Origin: Variovorax paradoxus | Lineage (GTDB): Bacteria > Pseudomonadota > Gammaproteobacteria > Burkholderiales > Burkholderiaceae_C | Direction: 5' to 3' | Assembly (NCBI RefSeq): GCF_009498455.1 | Contig: NZ_CP045644.1 | Location: forward strand, 1,829,001 to 1,893,000 | Length of the DNA stretch: 64,000 nt | Shown here: piece after piece, positions 36,944 to 47,326 of the stretch | How the letters are laid out: every line of letters begins with the position of its first letter | Numbering within the stretch: the first letter of the stretch is position 1 | The notes under the pieces: model-generated | Database searches by the model: none | The model's input: only the letters and a program-made list of their open reading frames with translations | Told to the model about the DNA's origin: nothing | Program-made: the position numbers and the translations under genes

Positions 36944-39784
36944 ATGACGACGAACTTCACATCGGCCTCACTCGGCGGGCTCATGCGCGCGGGCACCACG
37001 CAGCGCGAGCGCCTGCTGGTGCTGCACACGCCGCTGGGCGAGAACAAGCTGCTGGCCGAGCGCCTGGACGGCATCGAAAGCATCGATGACGGCGGCTTTC
37101 GCTTCGAACTCACCGCGCTGAGCGACGACGCCCACATCGAACTCAAGACCCTCATCGGCCAGGGCGTGCGCCTGGACCTGCAGACCGCGCAAAGCCGCAC
37201 CGAACTGCGCCCCTTCCACGGCCATGTGAGCGAGGCCGAGTGCGTGTCGAGCAACGGCGGCATGGCGCGCTACCGGCTCGTCATCGAACCGTGGATGGCC
37301 TTCCTGAGGTATCGGCAGGACAGTTGCCTGTTCCAGCACCAGAGCGTGTTCGACATCGTCGATGCCGTGTTCGGGCGCTACCAGAGCCAGGGCCAGCTCG
37401 TGCCGCAGTGGCGCTGGGAGATCGCGCAGCGCGACATCTACCCTGTGCGCGGCATCACCACCCAGTACCAGGAGAGCGACTTCGACTTCGTCGCGCGCCT
37501 GCTGGCCGAAGAAGGCCTGTACTACTGGTTCGAACACGCCACCGGCAAAGACGGCGCCCTGGGCAACCACACGCTCGTCATCGCCGACCACGCCGGCGCC
37601 TTCCGTGCCAACCCGCAAGCCACCATCCGCTTCCACCGCGCCGATGCCAGCGAGCGCGAAGACACCATCCAGCAGTGGCGCGGCCACCGTCAGCTGCAGA
37701 CCAACAGCCTCGCGCAGCACAGCTGGGACTACAAGAGCGTGAGCGCGCGCCCCGTGCAACAGCAAAGCCGCGCCGCGGGCCAGCGCACCTTGCACTGGAG
37801 CGACGACCCCGGCGCCTACGGCTGGGAGACCAGTGCACAAGGTGAGCGCCTGCTGGCCAACGCGCTGCAGGCACTGGAGCTGCGCAACAAGCGCTTCGAA
37901 GGCCGCAGCGCCGTGCGCACCCTGGCACCCGCCACCACCTTCACCCTGAGCGGCCACGAGCAGCACGACAAGGACAGCGAGCAGGACCGCCGCTTCGCCG
38001 TGCTCGCCGTGCGCCACATCGCACGCAACAACTTCGACGAAGACCTGAAGACCGGCATCGGCGAGCGACTGGGCCTGCCCGACATCGCCACCGAGCTCGA
38101 TGCAAAGGTCGACAGCGGCAACGCCGATGCAAAAGCAGACGCCGTCACCCACTACCGCAACGAATTCACCACCGTGCGCGCGGCCATCCCTTATCGGCCG
38201 CTGAGCCTGGACGGCCATGGCCAGCGCATCCACCCCAAGCCCAGCGTGCACGGCAGCCAGAGCGCCATCGTCATCGGCGTGGGTGGCACCGATGCCCCGG
38301 TCCACACCGACCGCGACCACCGCATCAAAGTGCAATTCCACTGGCAGCGCGGCAGTGCGTCCAGCGCACGCCAGTCGCGCACCGACGGCCAGGACAACGC
38401 CCCCGCCGCCGACCGCCTCGGCGCCTGGGTGCGCGTGGCCGCCAGCGCCGCCGGCGACAACTGGGGCCAGATGAGCCTGCCACGCGTGGGCCAGGAAGTG
38501 CTGGTGGAGTTCCATCACGGCGACATCGACCGCCCCGTCGTCGTCGCCGCGCTGTACAACGGCGCCGGCCAGGTCGACGCCCAGCACAACCAGAAGTCAG
38601 CAGGCGCCGCCCAGTCCACCGGCAACGCGCCCGCGTGGTTCGCCGGCGAAGGCAAGGGCGCCAAGGAGCATGCGCACAACGCCGTCTTCAGCGGCATCAA
38701 GACCCAGGAGCTCAGCGCCAGCCAGAGCGGCGACGGGGGCTACAACCAGCTCGTCTTCGACGACACCCCGGGCCAGGGCAGCACCAGCCTGGCCACCACG
38801 CAAGCCAGCAGCCGCCTGCACCTGGGCCACCACAAGCAGCAGGACGACAACGCACGCGGCAAGGGTCGCGGTCACGGCGCCGAGCTGGCCACCACCGCGC
38901 AAGGCGCCATCCGTGCAGGCGCGGGGCTGCTCGTGAGCGCCTATGCGCAGCCGAACGCCAAGGGCGCGTTCATGGCGAGTCGCGAAGCGCAGCAGCAGAC
39001 GAAGCAGGCCGAAGAACTTGCCACGTCGCTCGCGCAGAGTGCGCAGACGCAGAAGGCGCAGATCAAGGGTGAAGGTGCTCCTGGTGATCTGCCGGCCATC
39101 GCTGCGCTGAAGCACGTGGCTGAAGTGCTGGAGGCGAAGCAGGAAGGCGGCGCTGCCGGATCGAACAACGGATCAAGCGGCAGCGACATCAAGGCCACAG
39201 AAGGCGGCCACGGCAGCGTCACTGCGTACAGCGAGCCGCACCTGCAGTTCAGCGCGCCGATGGGCATCGGCTTTGTCACGCCCAAGGAAGTGATCGCCGT
39301 GAGCGGCCAGCACACCGCCATCGTCGCGAGCCAGGACATCGACCTTCCCGCGCAAGGGCAGATCGCGGTAAGCGTGGCCAAGGGGGTGAGCCTGTACACC
39401 GTGGGCGCGAAGGCCGGAGAAGGCAGCGAACCGAACCAGGAGCGCGGCATTGCACTGCATGCGGCCAGTGGCAAGGTGAGCCTGCAGAGTCAGACCGGCG
39501 CCACCAAGATCGCAGGCGATAAGAAAGTGACGATCTCCAGCACGGCGAAGGACGTCGATGTCGAAGCACCCAAGCACGTGCTGCTGACCAGCGCGGGGGC
39601 GTACATCAAGATGGAAGGCTCGAGCATCAAGATCCATGCGCCGGGGAAGGTGACGTTCAGGGGGATGCATAACTTTGTGGGGCCGCAAGGGGACACCAGT
39701 AGCAACAGCGTGGGTCAAGGTGAGTTGCAAGGGTGCCCCTTCAAGCTCGCGAGTGCCGGGGCAGCTGGCGTCAGTGCGATATGA
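36944..39784 (+). CDS. vgrG: VgrG tip protein (TssI), VasX-module copy
   Basis: A 946-residue VgrG. Base domain with R-G-I-T-T-Q-Y-Q-E-S-D-F-D-F and L-L-A-E-E-G-L-Y-Y-W-F; gp5 OB-fold (Q-F-H-W-Q-R-G, L-P-R-V-G-Q-E-V-L-V-E-F, D-R-P-V-V-V-A-A-L-Y-N-G); DUF2345 beta-helix; and a short tail ending G-E-L-Q-G-C-P-F-K-L. It lies 37 bases after tssH in the same direction and so may be expressed with the core apparatus. The start is the ATG at 36944 (a second ATG two codons earlier in phase is not needed); its stop overlaps the DUF4123 start as ATGA. Confidence 0.95.
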   Translation: MTTNFTSASLGGLMRAGTTQRERLLVLHTPLGENKLLAERLDGIESIDDGGFRFELTALSDDAHIELKTLIGQGVRLDLQTAQSRTELRPFHGHVSEAECVSSNGGMARYRLVIEPWMAFLRYRQDSCLFQHQSVFDIVDAVFGRYQSQGQLVPQWRWEIAQRDIYPVRGITTQYQESDFDFVARLLAEEGLYYWFEHATGKDGALGNHTLVIADHAGAFRANPQATIRFHRADASEREDTIQQWRGHRQLQTNSLAQHSWDYKSVSARPVQQQSRAAGQRTLHWSDDPGAYGWETSAQGERLLANALQALELRNKRFEGRSAVRTLAPATTFTLSGHEQHDKDSEQDRRFAVLAVRHIARNNFDEDLKTGIGERLGLPDIATELDAKVDSGNADAKADAVTHYRNEFTTVRAAIPYRPLSLDGHGQRIHPKPSVHGSQSAIVIGVGGTDAPVHTDRDHRIKVQFHWQRGSASSARQSRTDGQDNAPAADRLGAWVRVAASAAGDNWGQMSLPRVGQEVLVEFHHGDIDRPVVVAALYNGAGQVDAQHNQKSAGAAQSTGNAPAWFAGEGKGAKEHAHNAVFSGIKTQELSASQSGDGGYNQLVFDDTPGQGSTSLATTQASSRLHLGHHKQQDDNARGKGRGHGAELATTAQGAIRAGAGLLVSAYAQPNAKGAFMASREAQQQTKQAEELATSLAQSAQTQKAQIKGEGAPGDLPAIAALKHVAEVLEAKQEGGAAGSNNGSSGSDIKATEGGHGSVTAYSEPHLQFSAPMGIGFVTPKEVIAVSGQHTAIVASQDIDLPAQGQIAVSVAKGVSLYTVGAKAGEGSEPNQERGIALHAASGKVSLQSQTGATKIAGDKKVTISSTAKDVDVEAPKHVLLTSAGAYIKMEGSSIKIHAPGKVTFRGMHNFVGPQGDTSSNSVGQGELQGCPFKLASAGAAGVSAI

Positions 39785-40782
39785 CGGGGCGGCCTTCGTC
39801 TGGCGTTGCAACGCGGGAACAGTTGCAAGAGATATTCGACAGCGCGACGTCTCTCTACGTGCTGGTCGATCCGATGCAGGGAGAGCCCATCCCGGTATCC
39901 ATGGATGCCTCTGCTGACCGCGCTGCGCTACAGGTGGCGCGTGAAAAAGCGTGGGGTCGTCAGGTCACGGCCGTGTCGCTCGATCCACGCGTGCCATTGG
40001 CGAAGTCGCAGCACCCTTACCTCGTGACACTGCACGGTGCGAGTGACGAATGGCTCTCTGATACGTTCGACATGGCCTTGGCCGAGCGCGAGGCCTCGCA
40101 AGCCGATGGCTTGGCATCGGACGGCACGGGCATACACCGCATCAGTTGGTTGCAAACGAGTCTGTTTGGCGACGACCTTGCGGAGGTGCTGGCGCCGATG
40201 CTACGTGTGAACACGTCGGCCTGGACTGACGCCCGCTACATGCGGCTAGCGGATCGGCGTGTCTTCGATTGGCTGCGGCACGTGGTGGGCGATGCGCGTG
40301 TCGCAGCGCAGTTTGGCCGCCTCCGGCGCTGGGTTTACTTGGATGCACGCGGGCGAATTGAGCAACTGACCCATGCGCAAGACGAGATCGAACCACTGCG
40401 TCTGACGGCCGAAGAATGGGCGCTCTTTATGCAAGGTGAACGGATGCATGTGACTACAGCTCGGTGGCTCGGCGAACTCGCGCGATCGGGCGATCGCGCT
40501 CTGTGCGAGGGCGTGTGGCAAGACGACGATATCTACACACGGGTCGTGGCATCCCTCGACCGTGCCGAGTTGGCGGCGCAGCGGTGGCCCTCGCGCTTCG
40601 TTCACCCCCGCGATCGAAGTGCGTGGGCGGCGCTGGATCTTCTGCATCCAGGGCTGGAGCGTGATGTTCGAGTGCGAACTTTTTTGCAGGCTCCGCCTGA
40701 AGAAGAAAGCGGACTCGCCGAAAACATGCATACCCTGAGCGACACCTTGCGCGCTTTGATGTTGAAGGGCATCTCCTCATGA
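39781..40782 (+). CDS. DUF4123 domain protein (T6SS effector adaptor)
   Basis: A 333-residue DUF4123 adaptor with the opening S-L-Y-V-L-V-D-P-M and a middle W-L-Q-T-S-L-F-G, followed by a helical C-terminal half. The start at 39781 overlaps the vgrG stop as ATGA; its own stop overlaps the effector start in the same way (40779), so vgrG, adaptor and effector are coupled. The client is therefore very likely the 1015-residue effector that follows. Sequence resemblance to the first DUF4123 protein in this window is low, which fits distinct clients. Confidence 0.87.
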   Translation: MTGRPSSGVATREQLQEIFDSATSLYVLVDPMQGEPIPVSMDASADRAALQVAREKAWGRQVTAVSLDPRVPLAKSQHPYLVTLHGASDEWLSDTFDMALAEREASQADGLASDGTGIHRISWLQTSLFGDDLAEVLAPMLRVNTSAWTDARYMRLADRRVFDWLRHVVGDARVAAQFGRLRRWVYLDARGRIEQLTHAQDEIEPLRLTAEEWALFMQGERMHVTTARWLGELARSGDRALCEGVWQDDDIYTRVVASLDRAELAAQRWPSRFVHPRDRSAWAALDLLHPGLERDVRVRTFLQAPPEEESGLAENMHTLSDTLRALMLKGISS

Positions 40783-43700
40783 GCACGACCATCCCAAGCG
40801 GCTGCGACGCTTGCAACAAGAGCGGCCTGTCGCTTCTCTTGCTACGACCAAGCCCTATTGCGATAAATGGGGCCTTGGTGCCACCGGGAACTGAAGCACT
40901 CCAGACCGATACGAGCGGCCTAGTACCTGGCTTTGAATTGAATGAAAGTCGCTACGTGCTGCGGCTGTTGCGTGCCGGCTATGTGCATGTCCATATTCCA
41001 AGCCCGCCGAAGGGGATGAAAGAGTGGCTGGTCTATCGTGTCACTGAAAACGCTGATCTCGTCGAGCAGAGCGACCCGGTGTTTGCCCAGACTCCTCCTC
41101 CTCCGGCCTGCTCGAATACCGCGCACAACGCAGCGGGCATGCGCCTTCTGCATATTCCACAGGCGCACAAGATTCCCGTCATATGGATCGCCTACAGCGC
41201 CAATCTATGGAACGAGAAAATAAGAAAGCAGAATCGAGCCAATCCAGACGCCATGATGGAGGTGGATCTTGCTGGCGGCAGCACGGCAGGAAGCTTTGTC
41301 CCGACAGCGCCAAATCTCCGTAGCCGGGTGCTGGAATGCGCGCTAACGAACTTGAACATCAACAAGGCGAAGGATCACGATTTTCAGTTCAATAGTGTTG
41401 CGTCCATTGTTGACAGTCTGGCCGACAACCTGAAGCGAGCAGCTGCGTGTCATCCCAAGACGGTGGGCAAGGAGCGAGCTGTGGTGCTGCGGGATCCGGT
41501 GGGCTTGGCCGCGGAACTGAATGCGCTTCGGCTCCGGTTTCACGAGCTGAGCCAGCAGTACATGCTCAAGCCCGAGATACGCCAGCCTTTCGAGGTCAAT
41601 CGTGTCATTGAGACTCTCAAGGGGAGCTTGATCGCCGATGCCAATGAACGCTCCTTGGATGCGGTTTCTCCTCTTCGGACACGGACGGCATACCTGGCAA
41701 GCGCTCCTCCTGCTGGGACGAACTGGGAGGCGTTGACCGCTGAGCAACGTGCGGTCTTGGTGCAGTCGGCGACGGGCGACAACTGGTACAGCCAAATTCT
41801 GCTGGCTCCCTATAAGCGGGTATTCAGCAATGCAGATTTAGGACGCGTTGTATTCCCCGATCAGGATGTGCGCGCGGCTTCATGGGCGAAGAAAGAATCT
41901 GACGAAGCTTGGGCCAAGATGGACAAGTACTACGACGAAGGTCAGCGCAAAAGATGGCAGTCGACTTTCGAGGCTGACATGACACGCCTGTATCTGGAGC
42001 CCCTCAAACGCTATGAGGCTGACTGGGGTATCGCGCTGAAGGACGGGTTCTTCCTGCGCTACTTCGAGCAGCATTTCGATGAGCAAGATCGCAACAGCCG
42101 CAGCGAGCACGTGCGAAGCGGCTGCAGTGCGGGGAGCGTTTACACCCGAGAAGCGTGGTTGTCCTATACGCCGGAGCCTTTGACCGGTGTTCTGAGCAAA
42201 ACGTTCGAAGCCCAAATAGACGCCGACATCACCAAACCTGACGCCATCATGTTGCGGGCTGTGGTTGCGAATCAGTCGAACCTGAGCGAACAGATTGCTT
42301 CCGAGAAGCGGGACAAGGTTTACGACTTCATGAAGGGATTGATTGGCGAGTTCACTCAGGCCAAGACTACCGGAGGGCAAGCCCTTTCACAAGGAACGGC
42401 TAAGGCCGTCTCTTGGCTAACCAATGCTACCTTGGGATTTTCGGCCGGATTGGTCAGCGCTTTGGCGGCGACGGCAGCACAAAGTGCCGGCGCAGCATTT
42501 CGGGAAGTCTCGCCTGGAGCGAAATCTGCAATTGATGCCAAGATGTTCGCTCGCCTGGAACGAGCGCAAGGGATGGCGCTGATTCATCGCGCCAGTGAAG
42601 AGGCATTGGCGGCTGCACTGCAAGGAAAGACCCCCAATGTCCCTGTCTTGATGATGGTGCACTTTGACCCTGAGACGGCTCGACAAATCATGAAAGGCAG
42701 AGGTCAGCCGGTCAACAAGAAAACTGCACGGCAATGGGCTAAGCAGGGGCGCGTGAGCATCGGGTTCATCACCGATGCAACCACCATCTCCAAACTGAAC
42801 GTAGATCCCAAGATTGCTACGCGCGAGTTGGCGATTCAAGCCGACGTCGTGCGCATGCAGGAGCAAGCTTATAACCTGAAAAGCGCCGCGGCCAGCGGTG
42901 CCGCTTCAGGAGCGGTGCTTACGCTGCCGGTGGACAAATTCATGGACATCTATGAAGCGCAACGCACCCAGATCGCTCGGGCGCCTCAAGGTATGCGTGG
43001 GTGGTTGGAGCAAGTCGGGAAGAATGTGAAGGGAAGTAGCACTGTGGCAGCCTCCAGGGAGGCTGTAATGTCCGTCGACGGGCGACTGGCCATCGGGAGC
43101 ATGGTTGTTCAAGGCCTTGGATTGCTCAAGGCGTTGGCCGACTACGAGAAGGCAGGAGCCGACGCAGACAAGAAGTTCGATGCTGTCTTGAGTCTTGCGG
43201 ACGGGGCGTCTGGATTCCTAGGCGGCTTTTTCGAGTTGGGGGCGGCGGGCTGGGAAGCTCGACTGGTGCTGACACAAGGCGCGGCGGCTACCGAGACCAG
43301 TGTCATGCTGGCGGGACTACGTGGCTTAGCCTACGGTATGGGTCTGGCTGGCAATGTGGTAAACGCGTGGATTGCGTATCGCCTGTCTGAAAAATTGGAG
43401 AAGGACGGAAACGTAGAGTTGAGCAAGATCATGCAGATGAGTGGGGCGCTATTCGGTTTAGGTGCAGCACCCTTGCTCTTGGCTGCTGCAGATCAATTCG
43501 CAAAAGCCGCGATTCGCAGGGGGCTGATCGCTGGGGGCGGTCTCGTCACCCGGCAACTCGCAAAAATCGTGGCCATTCGATTGGGTACTGCGGCTGTGGG
43601 ATTGACCTTCCCGGGCGTCGGATGGGCATTTACAGTGGTCGCCGTCGGCCAAACTATCTACGTGGTTGTCAACACGCCTACGCCGTTTCAGACTTGGCTC

Positions 43701-43826
43701 AAGAGCAGCTACTTTGGAAAGCCCGATAGTGGGGAGCGTAAGCGAGGGAATTGGAGTGAAGAAGAGGCTGCTCTAAAGAAAATGCAGGCCGATACACCAG
43801 TACCTGAGGAAGCTAAACGTGCTTAA
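40779..43826 (+). CDS. T6SS effector, VasX/BTH_I2691-type, membrane-active
   Basis: A 1015-residue effector. The N-terminal quarter has the VasX/BTH_I2691-type start: a C-D-A-C-N-K-S-G-L motif, L-L-L-L-R-P-S-P-I-A, R-Y-V-L-R-L-L-R-A-G-Y-V-H-V. A long middle region is soluble; the final third carries several hydrophobic helices (near 540-570, 800-835, 880-905 and 945-970), as expected of a colicin-like pore former inserted in the target inner membrane. The last 40 residues are charged. Codon use is less GC-biased than in the core genes, which suggests that the cargo was acquired. Pore formation is inferred. Confidence 0.85.
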   Translation: MSTTIPSGCDACNKSGLSLLLLRPSPIAINGALVPPGTEALQTDTSGLVPGFELNESRYVLRLLRAGYVHVHIPSPPKGMKEWLVYRVTENADLVEQSDPVFAQTPPPPACSNTAHNAAGMRLLHIPQAHKIPVIWIAYSANLWNEKIRKQNRANPDAMMEVDLAGGSTAGSFVPTAPNLRSRVLECALTNLNINKAKDHDFQFNSVASIVDSLADNLKRAAACHPKTVGKERAVVLRDPVGLAAELNALRLRFHELSQQYMLKPEIRQPFEVNRVIETLKGSLIADANERSLDAVSPLRTRTAYLASAPPAGTNWEALTAEQRAVLVQSATGDNWYSQILLAPYKRVFSNADLGRVVFPDQDVRAASWAKKESDEAWAKMDKYYDEGQRKRWQSTFEADMTRLYLEPLKRYEADWGIALKDGFFLRYFEQHFDEQDRNSRSEHVRSGCSAGSVYTREAWLSYTPEPLTGVLSKTFEAQIDADITKPDAIMLRAVVANQSNLSEQIASEKRDKVYDFMKGLIGEFTQAKTTGGQALSQGTAKAVSWLTNATLGFSAGLVSALAATAAQSAGAAFREVSPGAKSAIDAKMFARLERAQGMALIHRASEEALAAALQGKTPNVPVLMMVHFDPETARQIMKGRGQPVNKKTARQWAKQGRVSIGFITDATTISKLNVDPKIATRELAIQADVVRMQEQAYNLKSAAASGAASGAVLTLPVDKFMDIYEAQRTQIARAPQGMRGWLEQVGKNVKGSSTVAASREAVMSVDGRLAIGSMVVQGLGLLKALADYEKAGADADKKFDAVLSLADGASGFLGGFFELGAAGWEARLVLTQGAAATETSVMLAGLRGLAYGMGLAGNVVNAWIAYRLSEKLEKDGNVELSKIMQMSGALFGLGAAPLLLAAADQFAKAAIRRGLIAGGGLVTRQLAKIVAIRLGTAAVGLTFPGVGWAFTVVAVGQTIYVVVNTPTPFQTWLKSSYFGKPDSGERKRGNWSEEEAALKKMQADTPVPEEAKRA

Positions 43827-44883
43827 GCATGGAGAGTTCGTGGCACCAGCCATCGCATTACTGGAAGACAAGGAGGCCGCACCGAACAAGGTTGACGCCC
43901 AGGCGCTTACTGGTGTGCTGGAGCGCTTCAGCAAAGGCAAGCGTGCAAGCGACACACCGAGCGCCATGAACAATGTGGCGACGGTTTTCAAAGATGCCAT
44001 TGCGCTTCAACAAGCGGGAGCATCTGCACAGATGCGAGGGTTCATCTTGATGTGCGCACTGGGTGCGGCCGGCATCGAAATTTGGATTGTTCCAAAAATG
44101 CTCAGGTTGGCAGCCGAGATACTTCAGACATGGCCTCGACACTGGTTTCTTGCGATTGAAATGGCTATCGCGCTGCTTTTTGCACTCGTTGTTTTTCCTC
44201 GCTGGATACTCGCCTTCCTCTCTTCGGACTTGTTTGCTCCTGAGGATCAGCCCACGGTATTTGATCGAAAGCACCGCAAGGTCTACCGACTTTTCCCGCC
44301 GCTTGACGGCTCGGCCGACACATGGTGGAAGCGTCTTCGCCTTCAACCTATTGCACTGCAAGCGATCGAGTATGACTGGGCTTGCATTGCTGCTGAACAT
44401 CGTTCGGCGCTGGCATCCACTGGCCAGACGATCTCTCGCCAGCACAGCTTGACGCTGGTGGTACGCGACTATCGAAAGCCGAACGAAAAGGAAGGCCGTC
44501 TGCTCGATGAATTCGATGTGGGCAACAGTCTGGGCATGGGCGAGAACACCGTGCCCATGTTGTGGGAGCACATCCGTCGCTTTATGGAAGATGGTGGGCC
44601 CGGCATTCCACATGGCGAGCAGCTTCAAATCTTCGACCGGCCCAGAAGTCTGTGGCAAAGCATGGGGGTGGTGGGGCCTTTCGGACCCAAGTTGGGATGG
44701 TGGTGGAAAACCAATCGCTTTCCGACCATCTTGTTGCTGCTTCTCTTCCCCGTCACATTGCCATTCTTCACCGTCTGGGCTCTGTGCAACTGGATCAGCC
44801 ATATGACCATGCGCAAGGTCATCTGGCCGCAGGAGGTGCTTGAGCGGGTAGGGCGGACTTTGTTGGTTCAAAAATTGCCATGA
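43819..44883 (+). CDS. DUF6708 membrane protein (probable immunity to VasX-type effector)
   Basis: A 354-residue membrane protein with two helices at about 73-90 and 113-135, a cytoplasmic domain with F-D-R-K-H-R-K-V-Y-R and the DUF6708 end motif L-W-E-H-I-R-R-F-M-E-D-G-G-P, then two further helices near the C-terminus. DUF6708 proteins accompany T6SS effectors of the BTH_I2691 type. Immunity to pore-forming toxins is usually a membrane protein, so this fits. It starts (GTG) eight bases inside the end of the effector gene. The C-terminal helices are absent from the two smaller DUF6708 copies. Confidence 0.78.
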   Translation: MLKHGEFVAPAIALLEDKEAAPNKVDAQALTGVLERFSKGKRASDTPSAMNNVATVFKDAIALQQAGASAQMRGFILMCALGAAGIEIWIVPKMLRLAAEILQTWPRHWFLAIEMAIALLFALVVFPRWILAFLSSDLFAPEDQPTVFDRKHRKVYRLFPPLDGSADTWWKRLRLQPIALQAIEYDWACIAAEHRSALASTGQTISRQHSLTLVVRDYRKPNEKEGRLLDEFDVGNSLGMGENTVPMLWEHIRRFMEDGGPGIPHGEQLQIFDRPRSLWQSMGVVGPFGPKLGWWWKTNRFPTILLLLLFPVTLPFFTVWALCNWISHMTMRKVIWPQEVLERVGRTLLVQKLP

Positions 44884-44897
44884 GTTAAGGAACTGAC

Positions 44898-45272
44898 TTG
44901 AAAGACAAAAGCAATCAAATCGACGACATCGAGCCTTCGATGGATCACCCAAAGGCAGCGCGCCATTTTCTCTTGGCGTTTCTTTATCTTCTGGCGTTCA
45001 TCGCTTGCGGACTGGCTGCTTGGTTCGCATTTTCGGCGAATGCCAAGGCAACTCTGGTCTTGGGTATCGCCGCGTTGGTTTTGCAAACGATTGCGCATTT
45101 CTACGCGAAAGCAATTGCAGCCGCGGCTACCGAAAGCAGAGGTCGAGCATTGCAGGCAGGCACTGACGTCATGGAGCTGTGCTCCGCGTGCTATGCACAA
45201 GTTCCGATGGAAGCCCCGGCGTGTCCTCACTGTGGAAAACGTCGCGAGACGTCAAGTCAAAACGGTGTCTGA
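44898..45272 (+). CDS. small membrane protein with C-terminal zinc ribbon, unknown
   Basis: A 124-residue protein with two transmembrane helices (about 24-47 and 51-72) and a zinc-ribbon-like C-terminus with C-x2-C, ten residues, then C-x2-C. The start is TTG at 44898, preceded by AAGGA at a good spacing of seven bases. I do not recognise a family. It sits between DUF6708 genes, so it may be an accessory immunity factor or a passenger. The gap after it (45273-45403) shows no gene. Confidence 0.6.
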   Translation: MKDKSNQIDDIEPSMDHPKAARHFLLAFLYLLAFIACGLAAWFAFSANAKATLVLGIAALVLQTIAHFYAKAIAAAATESRGRALQAGTDVMELCSACYAQVPMEAPACPHCGKRRETSSQNGV

Positions 45273-45372
45273 TTCTTCATCTCAACGCATAACACCTGAT
45301 TCGCAACGGCGCCGACGGCATCCAGCAAATTGGTTGCTTGCAAGCGAGCTTGTTTGCTCAAGACCTTGCCGA

Positions 45373-47326
45373 GTTGCCGACGGTGACGGGATGACGGCGT
45401 GACATGAAGAAGCTACCCGAATACAACGTGCTGCTGCCGGATTGGCAAGGACCGGAGACGCAGTTTGACGATATCAGTGAGGCGTTACGCGCGATGCTCA
45501 ACGGAACGATCACGCGCGTGGCACCCGAAGACAAGAAGCAGCCGGTGCACGAGAGCGCCAGCACTTGCGATTCGCTGTTGGCGGTGCATCCGCATGCCAT
45601 TGAGGTTGGCGCGCCCTCTGGAACCGGGGAGGCGGTGGGGAATGGGAATACCTATGCGGTTTTCTTCTTGGGATTCATGGGATTCGGGGCTTGGTTTCTT
45701 TGGGAAGGATTGATGTCTTCGAGTGCTTTTTTTCTTGCTAGCGGAAGCATTATTTTTGCGATTGGCTTCTTCCCCTTCTCGTTCGCCCTGCGGATGTCCC
45801 ACCTTGCCCCCCGCGATATCCCCGTCGTCTTCAACCGCAAGACCCGTGAAGTCAGCATCTGCGTGCTGGGGCGCTTGCGCTTCTGGCGCTTCTGGGAGCG
45901 CGTGGGCATTGACAAAGTGATCACCACGTCTTGGGACGATTTGCAGGCCCGCAGCTACAAGATCATGCAGCTCACCGGCGAGGCAGCCCGCGACACCCAT
46001 GTGCTGCGCCTGCTCTGGGGAGAGGCCCGGAATCCGCGCAAACTGGAAGGCATCGCCTTGATCGGCTACCTCGGCTGGTATGAAGATGCTGCACTCTGGC
46101 GTCTGTGGGAGCACATCCGGCGCTACATGGAAGAAGGCGGACCGGCCATCCAGCCCGGCGAGAGCTTGCGCACCAGCGGTGCGGGCAAGTTGCCGGAGTT
46201 GCCGCCGGAGGTCATTGCAGCGGCTGGCGGCCCGGCGTTTAGTGTGGAAGAGGTTGCCCGGCTGGCGAATGCGGCCGGTGTGGCGGCTTAGGGGCAAGCT
46301 GAAGTGCACTCGATCTCCGCCAGTCAGGCGCAAACGGCAGTCAAAAGGTCAATCGTTGCCGACCGTGACGGGATGACGGCGTGACATGAAGAAGCTACCC
46401 GAATACAACGTGCTGCTGCAGGACTGGGAAGGGCCGGAGACGCAGTTTGACGATATCAGTGAGGCGTTACGCGCGATGCTCAACGGAACGATCACGCGCG
46501 TGGCACCCGAAGACAAAAAGCAGCCGGTGCATGAGAGTGCCAGCACCTGCGACTCACTATTGGCTGTGTATCCGGAGGCGATTCAAGTTGGAGCGCCTAT
46601 GGGTACCGGAGAAGCGGTGGGAATGGGAATACCTTTGCGGCCTTCTCCTTGGGTTGCATGGGTCTTGGGATTCCTTGGTTTTGGAAAGCTTGGGAGCGTT
46701 GGCTGAAATGGTTTACCTATGACGATCCGAGTCTTTGGAGCAACCCACCGAGTGCGACCGATTTTCTAGAGCCATTGGCCTTTGGTCTCATCATGTTTGG
46801 CATGGGCTTCCTCTTCTTCTCCTTCGCCCTGCGGATGTCTCACCTTGCTCCCCGCGACATTCCCGTTGTCTTCAACCGCAAGACCCGCGAAGTCAGCCTC
46901 TGCGTGCTGGGGCGCTTGCGCTTCTGGCGCTTCTGGGAGCGCGTGGGCATCGACAAAGTGATCACCACCTCGGGGGACGATTTGCAAGCCCGCAGCTACA
47001 AGATCATGCAACTCACCGGCGAGGCGGCCCGCGACACCCATGTGCTGCGCCTGCTTTGGGGCGAGGCACGCAACCCGCGCAAGCTGGAAGGCATCGCCTT
47101 GATCGGCTACCTCGGCTGGTACGAGGACGCTGCGCTCTGGCGTTTGTGGGAGCACATCCGGCGCTACATGGAAGAGGGCGGCCCGCCCATCCAGCAGGGC
47201 GAGAGCTTGCGCACCAGCGGCGCGGGCAAGCTGCCGGAGTTGCCGCCAGAGGTCATTGCAGCAGCCGGCGGGCCGGCGTTGAGTGTGGAAGAGGTTGCCC
47301 GGCTGGCGAATGCGGCTGGTGTGGCC
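45373..47326 (+). repeat. tandem duplication of a DUF6708 unit
   Basis: Two direct copies, the first beginning at 45373 and the second at 46355 (offset 982 bases). Both start with the same leader (GTTGCCGAC then GTGACGGGATGACGGCGTGAC) directly before the ATG and remain nearly identical across the first 80 codons and the last 170 codons; the membrane-helix segment between is diverged. The second copy carries a one-base deletion. Confidence 0.85.
45404..46291 (+). CDS. DUF6708 membrane protein, tandem copy 1
   Basis: A 295-residue DUF6708 protein. An N-terminal cytoplasmic part of about 80 residues (M-K-K-L-P-E-Y-N-V-L-L) leads into two helices (about 84-105 and 108-130), then a cytoplasmic domain with V-V-F-N-R-K-T-R-E-V, L-R-F-W-R-F-W-E-R-V and L-W-E-H-I-R-R-Y-M-E-E-G-G-P. 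The C-terminus lacks the extra helices of the larger DUF6708 protein upstream. It is most likely an additional immunity protein, perhaps for another effector variant. A GTGACGGGATGACGGCGTGAC leader precedes it. Confidence 0.75.
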   Translation: MKKLPEYNVLLPDWQGPETQFDDISEALRAMLNGTITRVAPEDKKQPVHESASTCDSLLAVHPHAIEVGAPSGTGEAVGNGNTYAVFFLGFMGFGAWFLWEGLMSSSAFFLASGSIIFAIGFFPFSFALRMSHLAPRDIPVVFNRKTREVSICVLGRLRFWRFWERVGIDKVITTSWDDLQARSYKIMQLTGEAARDTHVLRLLWGEARNPRKLEGIALIGYLGWYEDAALWRLWEHIRRYMEEGGPAIQPGESLRTSGAGKLPELPPEVIAAAGGPAFSVEEVARLANAAGVAA

